The notes below the pieces were generated by a model that was not told the origin of the DNA, did no database searches, and saw nothing but the letters and a program-made list of their open reading frames with translations. Below, piece by piece: positions 7,647-14,509 of a DNA stretch of 16,398 nt. Made by a program: the position numbers and the translations under genes. Source of the stretch: Zoogloeaceae bacterium (GTDB taxonomy: Bacteria; Pseudomonadota; Gammaproteobacteria; Burkholderiales; Rhodocyclaceae). Location: positions 1 to 16,398 of the forward strand of contig JAIRZG010000104.1 of NCBI GenBank assembly GCA_031267345.1. Reading direction: 5' to 3'. The number at the start of each line of letters is the position of its first letter. The stretch's first letter is position 1.

Positions 7647-8792
7647 GTGTCGCTCGTTCCTCATCATTCGCCCGCAATGCTTGTCCTTGCCGATGGCGCG
7701 GTTTTTCGCGGCATTGCCATTGGCGCTTTGGGGGCGACGAGCGGCGAGGTGGTGTTCAACACCGCCATGACGGGCTATCAGGAAATTCTCACCGACCCTT
7801 CCTACGCGCGTCAGATTGTCACCCTCACCTATCCGCATATCGGCAATGTCGGCTGCAACGCCGAAGATTTTGAATCCGCCGCCAATTATGCCGCCGGTCT
7901 GGTGGTGCGCGATTTGCCCGCGCAGCTTTCCAGTTGGCGCGCCGAAGAAAGTCTGCCGGATTATCTGCAAAGGCAAGGCGTAGTGGCGATTGCGGGCATT
8001 GATACCCGTAAATTGACGCGCATTTTGCGCGACAAGGGCGCACAGGCGGGCTGCATACTCGCGGGGGAAGCGGATGTGGAAAAAGCCTTGGCGAATGCCC
8101 GCGCTTTTCCCGGTCTGGCGGGGATGGATCTGGCGAAAACCGCCAGCGCCAAGACGGCCTATGACTGGAGGGCGGGCGAGTGGGCGCTGAAAAACGGATT
8201 TGCCACGCCGCTTCCCGAGCCGCGCTTTCATGTCGTGGCTTACGACTTTGGCGTAAAACACAATATCCTGCGGATGCTGGCGACGCGCGGTTGTCGGCTG
8301 ACGGTGGTCCCGGCGCAAACGCCCGCCGCCGAAGTCTTCAAGCTGCAACCGGACGGCGTGTTTTTATCCAACGGCCCCGGCGACCCGGAACCCTGTGATT
8401 ACGCGATTGCGGCGATTCGTGAATTTCTCGACCGCGCCCTGCCGCTGTTCGGCATTTGTCTGGGACATCAATTGCTGGCGCTGGCCTCCGGCGCGAAAAC
8501 GGAAAAAATGAAATTCGGGCATCACGGCGCGAATCATCCGGTCAAGGATCTGGATAGCGGGCAGGTGTTGATTACCAGCCAGAATCACGGCTTTGCGGTG
8601 AAGGCGGAATCCCTGCCGCAAAACCTGCGCGCGACGCATGTTTCCCTGTTTGACGGCTCGTTGCAAGGCCTCACCCGCACCGATGTTCCGGCCTTCTCCT
8701 TTCAGGGGCATCCGGAAGCCAGTCCCGGCCCGCACGATGTGGCCTATCTGTTTGACCGGTTTCTGAAGGGCATGAGTGCGCGCAGCGCATAA
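7647..8792 (+). CDS. carA: Carbamoyl-phosphate synthase small subunit (glutamine amidotransferase)
   Basis: 381 residues from a GTG at 7647 (E. coli CarA 382). GTG is chosen because AGGAG stands 7 nt upstream; an ATG at 7677 is an alternative that would remove only ten residues. The N-terminal CarA domain carries GEVVFNTAMTGYQEI (33-47) and GIDTRKLTR. The C-terminal class I glutaminase domain has SNGPGDPEP (241-249), FGICLGHQ with the nucleophile C271, and FQGHPEASPGP with H355 and E357, the complete catalytic triad. It releases ammonia from glutamine and channels it to CarB to make carbamoyl phosphate for arginine and pyrimidine synthesis. Unusually, carB does not follow directly: about 2.5 kb intervene. 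Confidence 0.95.
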   Translation: MSLVPHHSPAMLVLADGAVFRGIAIGALGATSGEVVFNTAMTGYQEILTDPSYARQIVTLTYPHIGNVGCNAEDFESAANYAAGLVVRDLPAQLSSWRAEESLPDYLQRQGVVAIAGIDTRKLTRILRDKGAQAGCILAGEADVEKALANARAFPGLAGMDLAKTASAKTAYDWRAGEWALKNGFATPLPEPRFHVVAYDFGVKHNILRMLATRGCRLTVVPAQTPAAEVFKLQPDGVFLSNGPGDPEPCDYAIAAIREFLDRALPLFGICLGHQLLALASGAKTEKMKFGHHGANHPVKDLDSGQVLITSQNHGFAVKAESLPQNLRATHVSLFDGSLQGLTRTDVPAFSFQGHPEASPGPHDVAYLFDRFLKGMSARSA

Positions 8793-9558
8793 TTCCCCAC
8801 GCGGACAAAAAGGAAATCTTGCGACATCGACTAATATTTCCTCCTCTGTCGTGCGGACAGGGTTGAACACGGGGCTGAAAGCGGGCGCGACATTTCTGGG
8901 GACGATGGCAGCGGGGCTGGCGTTGTCCGTGCTGGTGGGCGGCGGCGTGACCTGGCGCTGTACTGGAGCCAGGCGCTTACCGGGCCGGGAGTGGCGGCTG
9001 CGCGCGCAGGCGGTATCAGCGCGTTGATTGCGCTTCTTTTCGTACCGGAACTTTTGGTCGGCGTCATCCTGCCGTTTTTCATTTTTGTGTACGGCTTCCT
9101 CAGCTTTTTCTACGCTTGGCGGCGCGCCCTTCAGCGGGCGGTGGCGGCGCACAGCGAGCCGATCGCCGACCGTCTGGCGAGGTGTCTCGTGAGCAATCGA
9201 CTGTTCGCCATGCCGTGCACCCGGAATACGCTGCGTAACGCCGGACAGTGGTTATCCGAAGACGGCATTGCCCAAACGTTGGAATCCGTACCGCTGGGTG
9301 GACGTAGCTGGACGCGGCGTATAGCGCGTTTCGCCACCCGCCGTCTGCCCTGGTCTCGCTGATTGGACGGCAACGGGGGAGGCGAAGGAGGAGGGGGAAA
9401 CGGCGCAGACGGAGAGCGAACGCTTGCATTCAGTGCTGGTTCCCCGCATTGCCGCCGCCTTGCGCGAAGCCGCTGCGCCATCCTGGTGGCCGCTGGTCTT
9501 GTGTCTGATTGCCCATGCGGCGCTGTTCGGCTTGGGGGCGTGGTTTGCGTTAGTTTGA
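8776..9558 (+). pseudogene. Frameshifted gene for an unrecognised multi-pass membrane protein
   Basis: Protein-like sequence runs from a GTG at 8776 (GAAGGG 5 nt upstream, overlapping the carA end by 17 nt) to the TGA at 9556-9558, but it switches frame twice. Frame one gives a serine/threonine-rich start and a membrane segment (TFLGTMAAGLALSVLVGGG) up to about 8949. There GTGACCTGG reads sensibly only if one base, probably a G (GTGGACCTGG), is restored, giving VDLALYWSQAL, then a long hydrophobic stretch LIALLFVPELLVGVILPFF and FIFVYGFLSFFYAW, and a basic soluble part. That frame stops at 9361. The original frame then gives an acidic linker and a last membrane segment, PLVLCLIAHAALFGLGAWF. 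I do not recognise the family. It is either a decayed gene or an assembly with two indels; the second shift point is not resolved. Confidence 0.55.
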
Positions 9559-9562
9559 CCGC

Positions 9563-9593
9563 TTGCCGGGTAACATGAGTACGCGGGTATAAT
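9563..9593 (+). promoter_or_regulatory. Promoter of the exported 149-aa protein gene
   Basis: A consensus TATAAT (9588-9593) lies 35 bp before the ATG at 9629. TTGCCG (9563-9568) is the best -35 match but its 19-bp spacer is long. The perfect -10 makes an independent promoter for the two exported-protein genes likely. Confidence 0.6.
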
Positions 9594-9628
9594 CCGTTAC
9601 ATTTTTTTTGCTTACTTAGGAGCGCAAC

Positions 9629-10078
9629 ATGAAAACCTTTAGATTGCTTTGCTGTCTGGCGTTGTTGCTGTGCGGGCAGATCGCGTTGGCCTGGGATCGC
9701 CCGGCGATGTCCAAATACGGCGCGTTTTATCAGGGGCCGGAACAACTGGTGGTGCAGCTTGCCCACACGGCGGCGGATGACCATGCCGTGCTCAAGATTT
9801 CGGGCATCAACCACCCTTGGGACGGACGTGTGTTCTGGGTGGAAGTGCGCTATCAGCCGGGACATACCGAACGCATCTATTACGTTAGCAAGGAAGGCGA
9901 CGATGAGCGTATTTTGCTGTATGTGGAAGACGGCAATGGCGGCGAATTGAGCCTCCCCGACTGGCGCGGTTCGCTGTGGGCGCAAGTCCGGATCAATTAC
10001 CAGCGCTACGATTCCAGGGAAGTGCTTCCGGAACATCTGGCGACGGATTACGAAAGACAGATCGGGCAGGTCAAGTAA
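9629..10078 (+). CDS. Small exported protein of unknown function
   Basis: 149 residues, family not recognised. The first 21 residues are a typical Sec signal peptide (MKTFRLLCCLALLLCGQIALA, cut before WDRP); the cysteines there do not make a lipobox. The mature part, about 128 residues, alternates polar and hydrophobic residues (EQLVVQL, AVLKISGI, RVFWVEVRY, ERIYYVS, RILLYVE, LWAQVRINYQRY), which suggests a mainly beta-strand periplasmic fold. It has no cysteine after the signal. Translation signals are good: AGGAG 6 nt before the ATG and a TATAAT promoter just upstream. The next gene, 62 nt downstream on the same strand, is also exported, so the two may form an operon and act together in the periplasm (inference). 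Confidence 0.75.
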   Translation: MKTFRLLCCLALLLCGQIALAWDRPAMSKYGAFYQGPEQLVVQLAHTAADDHAVLKISGINHPWDGRVFWVEVRYQPGHTERIYYVSKEGDDERILLYVEDGNGGELSLPDWRGSLWAQVRINYQRYDSREVLPEHLATDYERQIGQVK

Positions 10079-10091
10079 TCAAGAGTATCTC

Positions 10092-10105
10092 TCCCGGCAA
10101 CGGGA
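10092..10105 (+). other. Small GNRA-loop hairpin between the two exported-protein genes
   Basis: TCCCG (10092-10096) and CGGGA (10101-10105) flank a GCAA tetraloop. It has no U tract, so it is more likely an RNA stability or processing element than a terminator, or chance. Confidence 0.3.
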
Positions 10106-10140
10106 ATCCATAAATCTTTGCGACAAAGGCATGACACGGG

Positions 10141-10899
10141 ATGAAAAAATTTTGGATCAATACAACTTTTGCGGCGCTCCTGTTGGCTTCTGGCGGCGTA
10201 ATGGCGGCAGAAACCGGCGTGGAGGCGGAGGAAACGACGGCGGCAACAGAAGCGCCAGCGCCTGAGGCGGATGCGTTGCAGGAAATGAAGGAAGAAGCCC
10301 GGGAATCGCTTGCCCAACGGGAGGATGAGTTCACGGAAGCCATTGAATTGCTTGACACGCTGCAACAATGGCAGGAGGCGTTCCTGGAAGCCATTGGGAA
10401 AAGCACGGACGTCGCGGACGAAATTTATGACACCGTCCGTCAGGAGATGAAGGAAGTCAAAACGGGGGAACTCACGTCGGACGAAGCGGATCGACGCAGA
10501 CAACAGATTCATGCGCCTGCCCTGCGCGCGAATGAAGCGGAAAATCTGGAGCCGATGATCGCGCAAACCGATGCCGTTTTCGACGCGCTGGTCGTGCGTC
10601 TGCAAGCCCTTTTTGCCCAGAAACAATGCAAGGATGCCGATCTGACAAAGGCTTGCCAGTCCCTCGAATCCGGGATCCGTGTCCTGACGAGCGCCAAGCC
10701 GGAGGTTTTGCGCATGACCCAACTCCTGAAGCAGGTCATGGGACTGGCATTTGAAGCTGCCTATCTGGACCCCGAAGATTCCACTGATCTTGGTCGTCTG
10801 CTTGAAATCGGTCTGGAAATGGACGCGCTATCCGGGGAACTGGACAAGATACGGCTCAAGTTGCAGCTGCTTCGGCTGCTTGAACGCAAGAGCAGATAG
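10141..10899 (+). CDS. Exported alpha-helical, coiled-coil-like protein of unknown function
   Basis: 252 residues, family not recognised. A signal peptide (about 1-22, MKKFWINTTFAALLLASGG then VMA, cut before AETG) is followed by a low-complexity acidic/alanine/proline segment (about 23-45). The remainder is almost wholly helical in composition, rich in E, K, L, Q and A, with heptad-like leucines at 60-110 and 205-250. Two cysteines at 163 and 172 (CKDADLTKAC) could form one periplasmic disulphide. No catalytic motif is visible. It ends in a basic RLLERKSR tail. The ATG at 10141 has only a weak ribosome site (AAAGG is about 14 nt upstream), so translation may depend on coupling or on the upstream gene. 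It sits between a companion exported gene and carB. Confidence 0.75.
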   Translation: MKKFWINTTFAALLLASGGVMAAETGVEAEETTAATEAPAPEADALQEMKEEARESLAQREDEFTEAIELLDTLQQWQEAFLEAIGKSTDVADEIYDTVRQEMKEVKTGELTSDEADRRRQQIHAPALRANEAENLEPMIAQTDAVFDALVVRLQALFAQKQCKDADLTKACQSLESGIRVLTSAKPEVLRMTQLLKQVMGLAFEAAYLDPEDSTDLGRLLEIGLEMDALSGELDKIRLKLQLLRLLERKSR

Positions 10900-10904
10900 C
10901 AGCA

Positions 10905-10912
10905 GGGGGGGG
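10905..10912 (+). repeat. G8 homopolymer tract
   Basis: Eight consecutive G residues lie five bases after the stop codon of the 252-aa exported protein. The position is outside any recognised coding sequence, so phase variation of a product is unlikely. Confidence 0.7.
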
Positions 10913-10915
10913 ATA

Positions 10916-10945
10916 GCGCGCGGGTCGGGTTGAAACGCCGCGCGC
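10916..10945 (+). terminator. GC-rich hairpin downstream of the exported-protein gene, possible terminator
   Basis: GCGCGCGG (10916-10923) and CCGCGCGC (10938-10945) make a perfect 8-bp stem with a 14-nt loop. No T tract follows, so intrinsic termination is uncertain; the place, just after an operon end and upstream of the carB promoter, is suitable. Confidence 0.4.
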
Positions 10946-11145
10946 GTCAGGCAATTGCTGTGGCGCGCATTGCGTTCAGGCCAACCTGCGCGTGTTCCTG
11001 CTCGCAGGCGATCATGGAATGTATTGCATGCGCAAAATGATCCGGGCGCAAGTTTTTTTGCGTTCGTCGTCGCATTCGCTATCCGGCCTTCCCCTTTACT
11101 CACGCTTTTGTCATTGCCGTTGCGGGTTTGCGGTTGCCCCCGTAT
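10946..11145. other. Upstream part of the non-coding carB leader region
   Basis: Part of a 366-bp gap between the exported-protein gene and carB. I see no supported gene. It contains a mix of GC-rich sequence and short self-complementary words such as TGCATGCGCA around 11027-11036, but no identifiable ArgR, PurR or PyrR-type site. Confidence 0.4.
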
Positions 11146-11174
11146 TTGCCCACTTGCCTGGCTTCGGGTAGAAT
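11146..11174 (+). promoter_or_regulatory. Sigma70-type promoter of carB
   Basis: TTGCCC (11146-11151) and TAGAAT (11169-11174) with a 17-bp spacer, about 90 bp upstream of carB. Compared with the carA promoter it shares TTGCC, the spacer length and CTTC(A/G)GGTAGAATCCG. Confidence 0.65.
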
Positions 11175-11265
11175 CCGGCAGCCTGCGAAACGCCCGCTGC
11201 CCGCCTGATCCTGACCGCGCTTTTACCGATCCCTGATTCCTGACCTCTGTTCCCCGACCTCCGAC

Positions 11266-14200
11266 ATGCCCAAACGCACTGACCTGAAAAGTATCCTGAT
11301 TATTGGCGCCGGCCCGATTGTGATTGGACAGGCGTGCGAATTCGACTATTCCGGCGCGCAGGCGTGCAAGGCATTGCGCTCGGAGGGCTACCGCGTCATT
11401 CTGGTCAATTCCAATCCGGCGACCATCATGACCGACCCGGAAACCGCCGATGTCACCTACATCGAACCCATTACCTGGCAGGTGTTGGCGAAGATTATCG
11501 AAAAGGAACGCCCTGACGCGCTGTTGCCCACGATGGGCGGTCAGACCGCGCTGAATTGCGCACTCGACCTCGACCGCGAAGGCGTGCTGGCGGAATACGG
11601 TGTGGAATTGATTGGCGCGTCCAAAAAAGCCATCGACAAGGCGGAAGACCGGCAGAAATTCAAGGCGGCGATGAGCAAAATCGGTTTGGGTTCCGCCCGT
11701 TCCGCCATCGCGCATTCAATGGAAGAAGCCTTACAGGTGCAGGCGGTCATCGGTTTCCCCGTCATCATCCGGCCTTCCTTCACGCTGGGCGGCACGGGCG
11801 GCGGCATCGCCTACAACATGGAAGAATTCGAGACCATCTGCAAGCGCGGTCTGGAAGCCTCGCCGACGCACGAACTGCTGATTGAAGAATCGCTGATCGG
11901 CTGGAAAGAATTTGAAATGGAAGTGGTGCGCGACAAGGCGGACAACTGCATCATCGTCTGCTCCATCGAAAACCTCGATCCGATGGGTGTGCATACCGGC
12001 GATTCCATCACCGTCGCGCCGGCGCAGACCTTGACCGACAAGGAATACCAGATCCTGCGTAACGCCTCCATCGCGGTGCTGCGCGAGATTGGCGTCGATA
12101 CGGGCGGCTCCAATGTCCAGTTTGCCATCAATCCTGATGATGGTCGCATGATTGTTATCGAAATGAATCCGCGCGTTTCGCGTTCATCGGCGCTGGCGTC
12201 CAAGGCGACCGGTTTTCCCATTGCCAAGATCGCCGCCAAGCTCGCGGTGGGCTATACGCTGGACGAACTCAAAAACGACATCACGGGCGGCAAAACGCCC
12301 GCATCCTTTGAGCCGTCGATTGATTACGTCGTCACCAAGGCGCCGCGCTTTGCCTTTGAAAAGTTCCCTCAGGCGGACGCTACTTTGACCACGCAAATGA
12401 AATCCGTGGGCGAAGTGATGGCGATTGGCCGCACCTTTGCCGAATCCCTGCAAAAAGCCTTGCGCAGCCTCGAAGTCGGCGTGGATGGCTTCAACCTGAA
12501 ATCGGTGGATGCCGAGACCATTGACGAGCAGTTGGCGCGGCCTTCGCCGGAGCGTCTGTGGTACGTGGCGGACGCTTTCGGCGTGGGCATGAGCTTGCAA
12601 AAAGTTTTTGAACTCACCCGCATCGATCCCTGGTTTCTGGGCGAAATCAAGGCCATCGTCGATCTGGAACTGGAACTGGAAAAACGCGATTTCCCAACCC
12701 TGACGGCAGAGGAAATACGTTTTTTGAAGCGAAAGGGCTTTTCGGATCGGCGGATCGCCTATCTGACGCGCGTCACGGAAGCCGAGGTGCGGCGTTGTCG
12801 TCATGCCTTGGGCATTCGTCCGGTCTATAAGCGCGTCGATACCTGCGCCGCCGAATTCGCCAGCAATACGGCCTACATGTATTCCACCTATGAAGAAGAA
12901 TGCGAGGCCGCGCCGACCGAACGGAAAAAAATCATCGTCCTGGGCGGTGGGCCGAACCGCATCGGGCAGGGCATCGAATTCGATTACTGTTGCGTACATG
13001 CGGCGATGGCGATGCGTGAAGACGACTTTGAGGCCATCATGGTCAATTGCAATCCGGAAACGGTCTCCACGGATTACGACACTTCCGACCGCCTGTATTT
13101 CGAGCCGCTAACCCTGGAAGACGTGCTGGAAATCGTCGCCGTGGAAAAACCGCTGGGCGTGATTGTCCAGTATGGCGGACAGACGCCCCTGAAACTGGCG
13201 CTGGATCTGGAAGCGAATGGCGTCCCCATCATCGGCACAACGCCCGAATCCATCGACATTGCCGAAGACCGCGAGCGTTTCCAGCAGCTTTTGCATGAAC
13301 TGGACTTGAAACAGCCGCCCAACCGCACCGCCCGCACCGAGGAAGAAGCCCTGAAGCTCGCCGCCGAAATCGGTTATCCGTTGGTGGTGCGGCCTTCCTA
13401 CGTGCTGGGCGGGCGGGCGATGGAAATCGTGCATGAGCGAAAAGACCTGGAACGCTACATGCGCGAGGCCGTAAAAGTTTCCCACGATTCACCGGTGCTG
13501 CTCGACCGTTTTTTGAATGACGCCTGCGAAGTGGATGTGGACGCGCTGGCGGATGGCGAGGAAGTCATCATCGGCGGCGTCATGGAGCACATCGAACAGG
13601 CGGGGGTGCATTCCGGCGATTCCGCCTGTTCCCTGCCGCCGTATTCGCTTTCGCGGGAGATTACCGACGAACTGCGGCGGCAAACCCGTCTGATGGCGAA
13701 GGCGCTGAATGTCGTGGGGTTGATGAATGTGCAGTTCGCCATCCAGAATGACGTGGTGTATGTGCTGGAAGTGAACCCCAGAGCCTCGCGCACCGTGCCG
13801 TTTGTTTCCAAGGCTACCGGCTTGCCACTGGCGAAGATCGCCGCCCGCTGCATGGCGGGCAAAAGCCTCAAGGCGCAGGGCGTGACGGTGGAGGTCGTGC
13901 CGCCGTATTTTTCGGTGAAGGAAGCGGTGTTCCCCTTCATCAAGTTCCCCGGCGTGGATACCATTTTAGGGCCGGAAATGAAATCCACCGGCGAAGTCAT
14001 GGGCGTCGGCAAGAGCTTTGCCGAAGCCTTCGTCAAATCCCAACTGGCGGCGGGCGTGCGTCTGCCCAAAGGCGGCAAGGTCTTTCTTTCCGTCAAGGAA
14101 GGCGACAAGGCCAAGGCGGTGGATATTGCCCGTCATCTTGAAAAAGCCGGATTTTCCATCGTGGCGACGCGCGGCACGGCAGCCGCCATCGCGGGCGCGG

Positions 14201-14481
14201 GCGTTCCCGTGGAAGCCATCAACAAGGTGACGGAAGGCCGCCCGCACATCGTCGACATGATCAAGAACAACGAAATCGCCCTGATCATCAATACGGTGGA
14301 AGAAAAACGCCAGGCGGTAAACGACTCCCGCTCCATCCGCATTTCCGGTCTGCAAGCCAGAGTGACCATGTACACCACCCTCTGGGGCGCGGAAGCGGCG
14401 GCGGAAGGCATCACCTCCGGCGGCGAACTGATCGTCTATCCCATTCAGGGATTGCATGACAAACTCCGGCGCCAGGATTAA
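11266..14481 (+). CDS. carB: Carbamoyl-phosphate synthase large subunit
   Basis: 1071 residues (E. coli 1073), complete. The N-terminal half (about 1-400) is the carboxyphosphate ATP-grasp domain, starting MPKRTDLKSILIIGAGPIVI and with the glycine-rich SFTLGGTGGGIAYN. A helical oligomerisation region (about 400-550) follows. The second ATP-grasp half (about 550-930) has GGGPNRIGQGIEFDYC and PSYVLGGRAMEIVH. The C-terminal MGS-like regulatory domain (about 935-1071) has ATRGTAAAI and NKVTEGRPHIVDMIKN, the region that binds UMP and ornithine in the E. coli enzyme. It condenses bicarbonate, ammonia from CarA and two ATP to carbamoyl phosphate. No Shine-Dalgarno sequence precedes the ATG; the upstream stretch is pyrimidine-rich, yet the N-terminus is the canonical one, so the start is firm. 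Confidence 0.96.
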   Translation: MPKRTDLKSILIIGAGPIVIGQACEFDYSGAQACKALRSEGYRVILVNSNPATIMTDPETADVTYIEPITWQVLAKIIEKERPDALLPTMGGQTALNCALDLDREGVLAEYGVELIGASKKAIDKAEDRQKFKAAMSKIGLGSARSAIAHSMEEALQVQAVIGFPVIIRPSFTLGGTGGGIAYNMEEFETICKRGLEASPTHELLIEESLIGWKEFEMEVVRDKADNCIIVCSIENLDPMGVHTGDSITVAPAQTLTDKEYQILRNASIAVLREIGVDTGGSNVQFAINPDDGRMIVIEMNPRVSRSSALASKATGFPIAKIAAKLAVGYTLDELKNDITGGKTPASFEPSIDYVVTKAPRFAFEKFPQADATLTTQMKSVGEVMAIGRTFAESLQKALRSLEVGVDGFNLKSVDAETIDEQLARPSPERLWYVADAFGVGMSLQKVFELTRIDPWFLGEIKAIVDLELELEKRDFPTLTAEEIRFLKRKGFSDRRIAYLTRVTEAEVRRCRHALGIRPVYKRVDTCAAEFASNTAYMYSTYEEECEAAPTERKKIIVLGGGPNRIGQGIEFDYCCVHAAMAMREDDFEAIMVNCNPETVSTDYDTSDRLYFEPLTLEDVLEIVAVEKPLGVIVQYGGQTPLKLALDLEANGVPIIGTTPESIDIAEDRERFQQLLHELDLKQPPNRTARTEEEALKLAAEIGYPLVVRPSYVLGGRAMEIVHERKDLERYMREAVKVSHDSPVLLDRFLNDACEVDVDALADGEEVIIGGVMEHIEQAGVHSGDSACSLPPYSLSREITDELRRQTRLMAKALNVVGLMNVQFAIQNDVVYVLEVNPRASRTVPFVSKATGLPLAKIAARCMAGKSLKAQGVTVEVVPPYFSVKEAVFPFIKFPGVDTILGPEMKSTGEVMGVGKSFAEAFVKSQLAAGVRLPKGGKVFLSVKEGDKAKAVDIARHLEKAGFSIVATRGTAAAIAGAGVPVEAINKVTEGRPHIVDMIKNNEIALIINTVEEKRQAVNDSRSIRISGLQARVTMYTTLWGAEAAAEGITSGGELIVYPIQGLHDKLRRQD

Positions 14482-14509
14482 CAGAGGTTTTGCTTTTCAC
14501 ATAACCTGA

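Noticed and set aside
9363..9578. 71-codon frame starting at 9363
   Set aside because: Glycine/cysteine-rich shadow; the overlapping frame ending at 9558 gives a proper acidic linker and membrane segment instead.
10905..10912. Phase-variable G8 tract
   Set aside because: It lies after the stop codon of the exported-protein gene and not in a recognised reading frame or promoter spacer.
10955..11236. 93-codon frame in the carB leader
   Set aside because: Cysteine/proline/arginine-rich, no Shine-Dalgarno sequence, and it covers the carB promoter.
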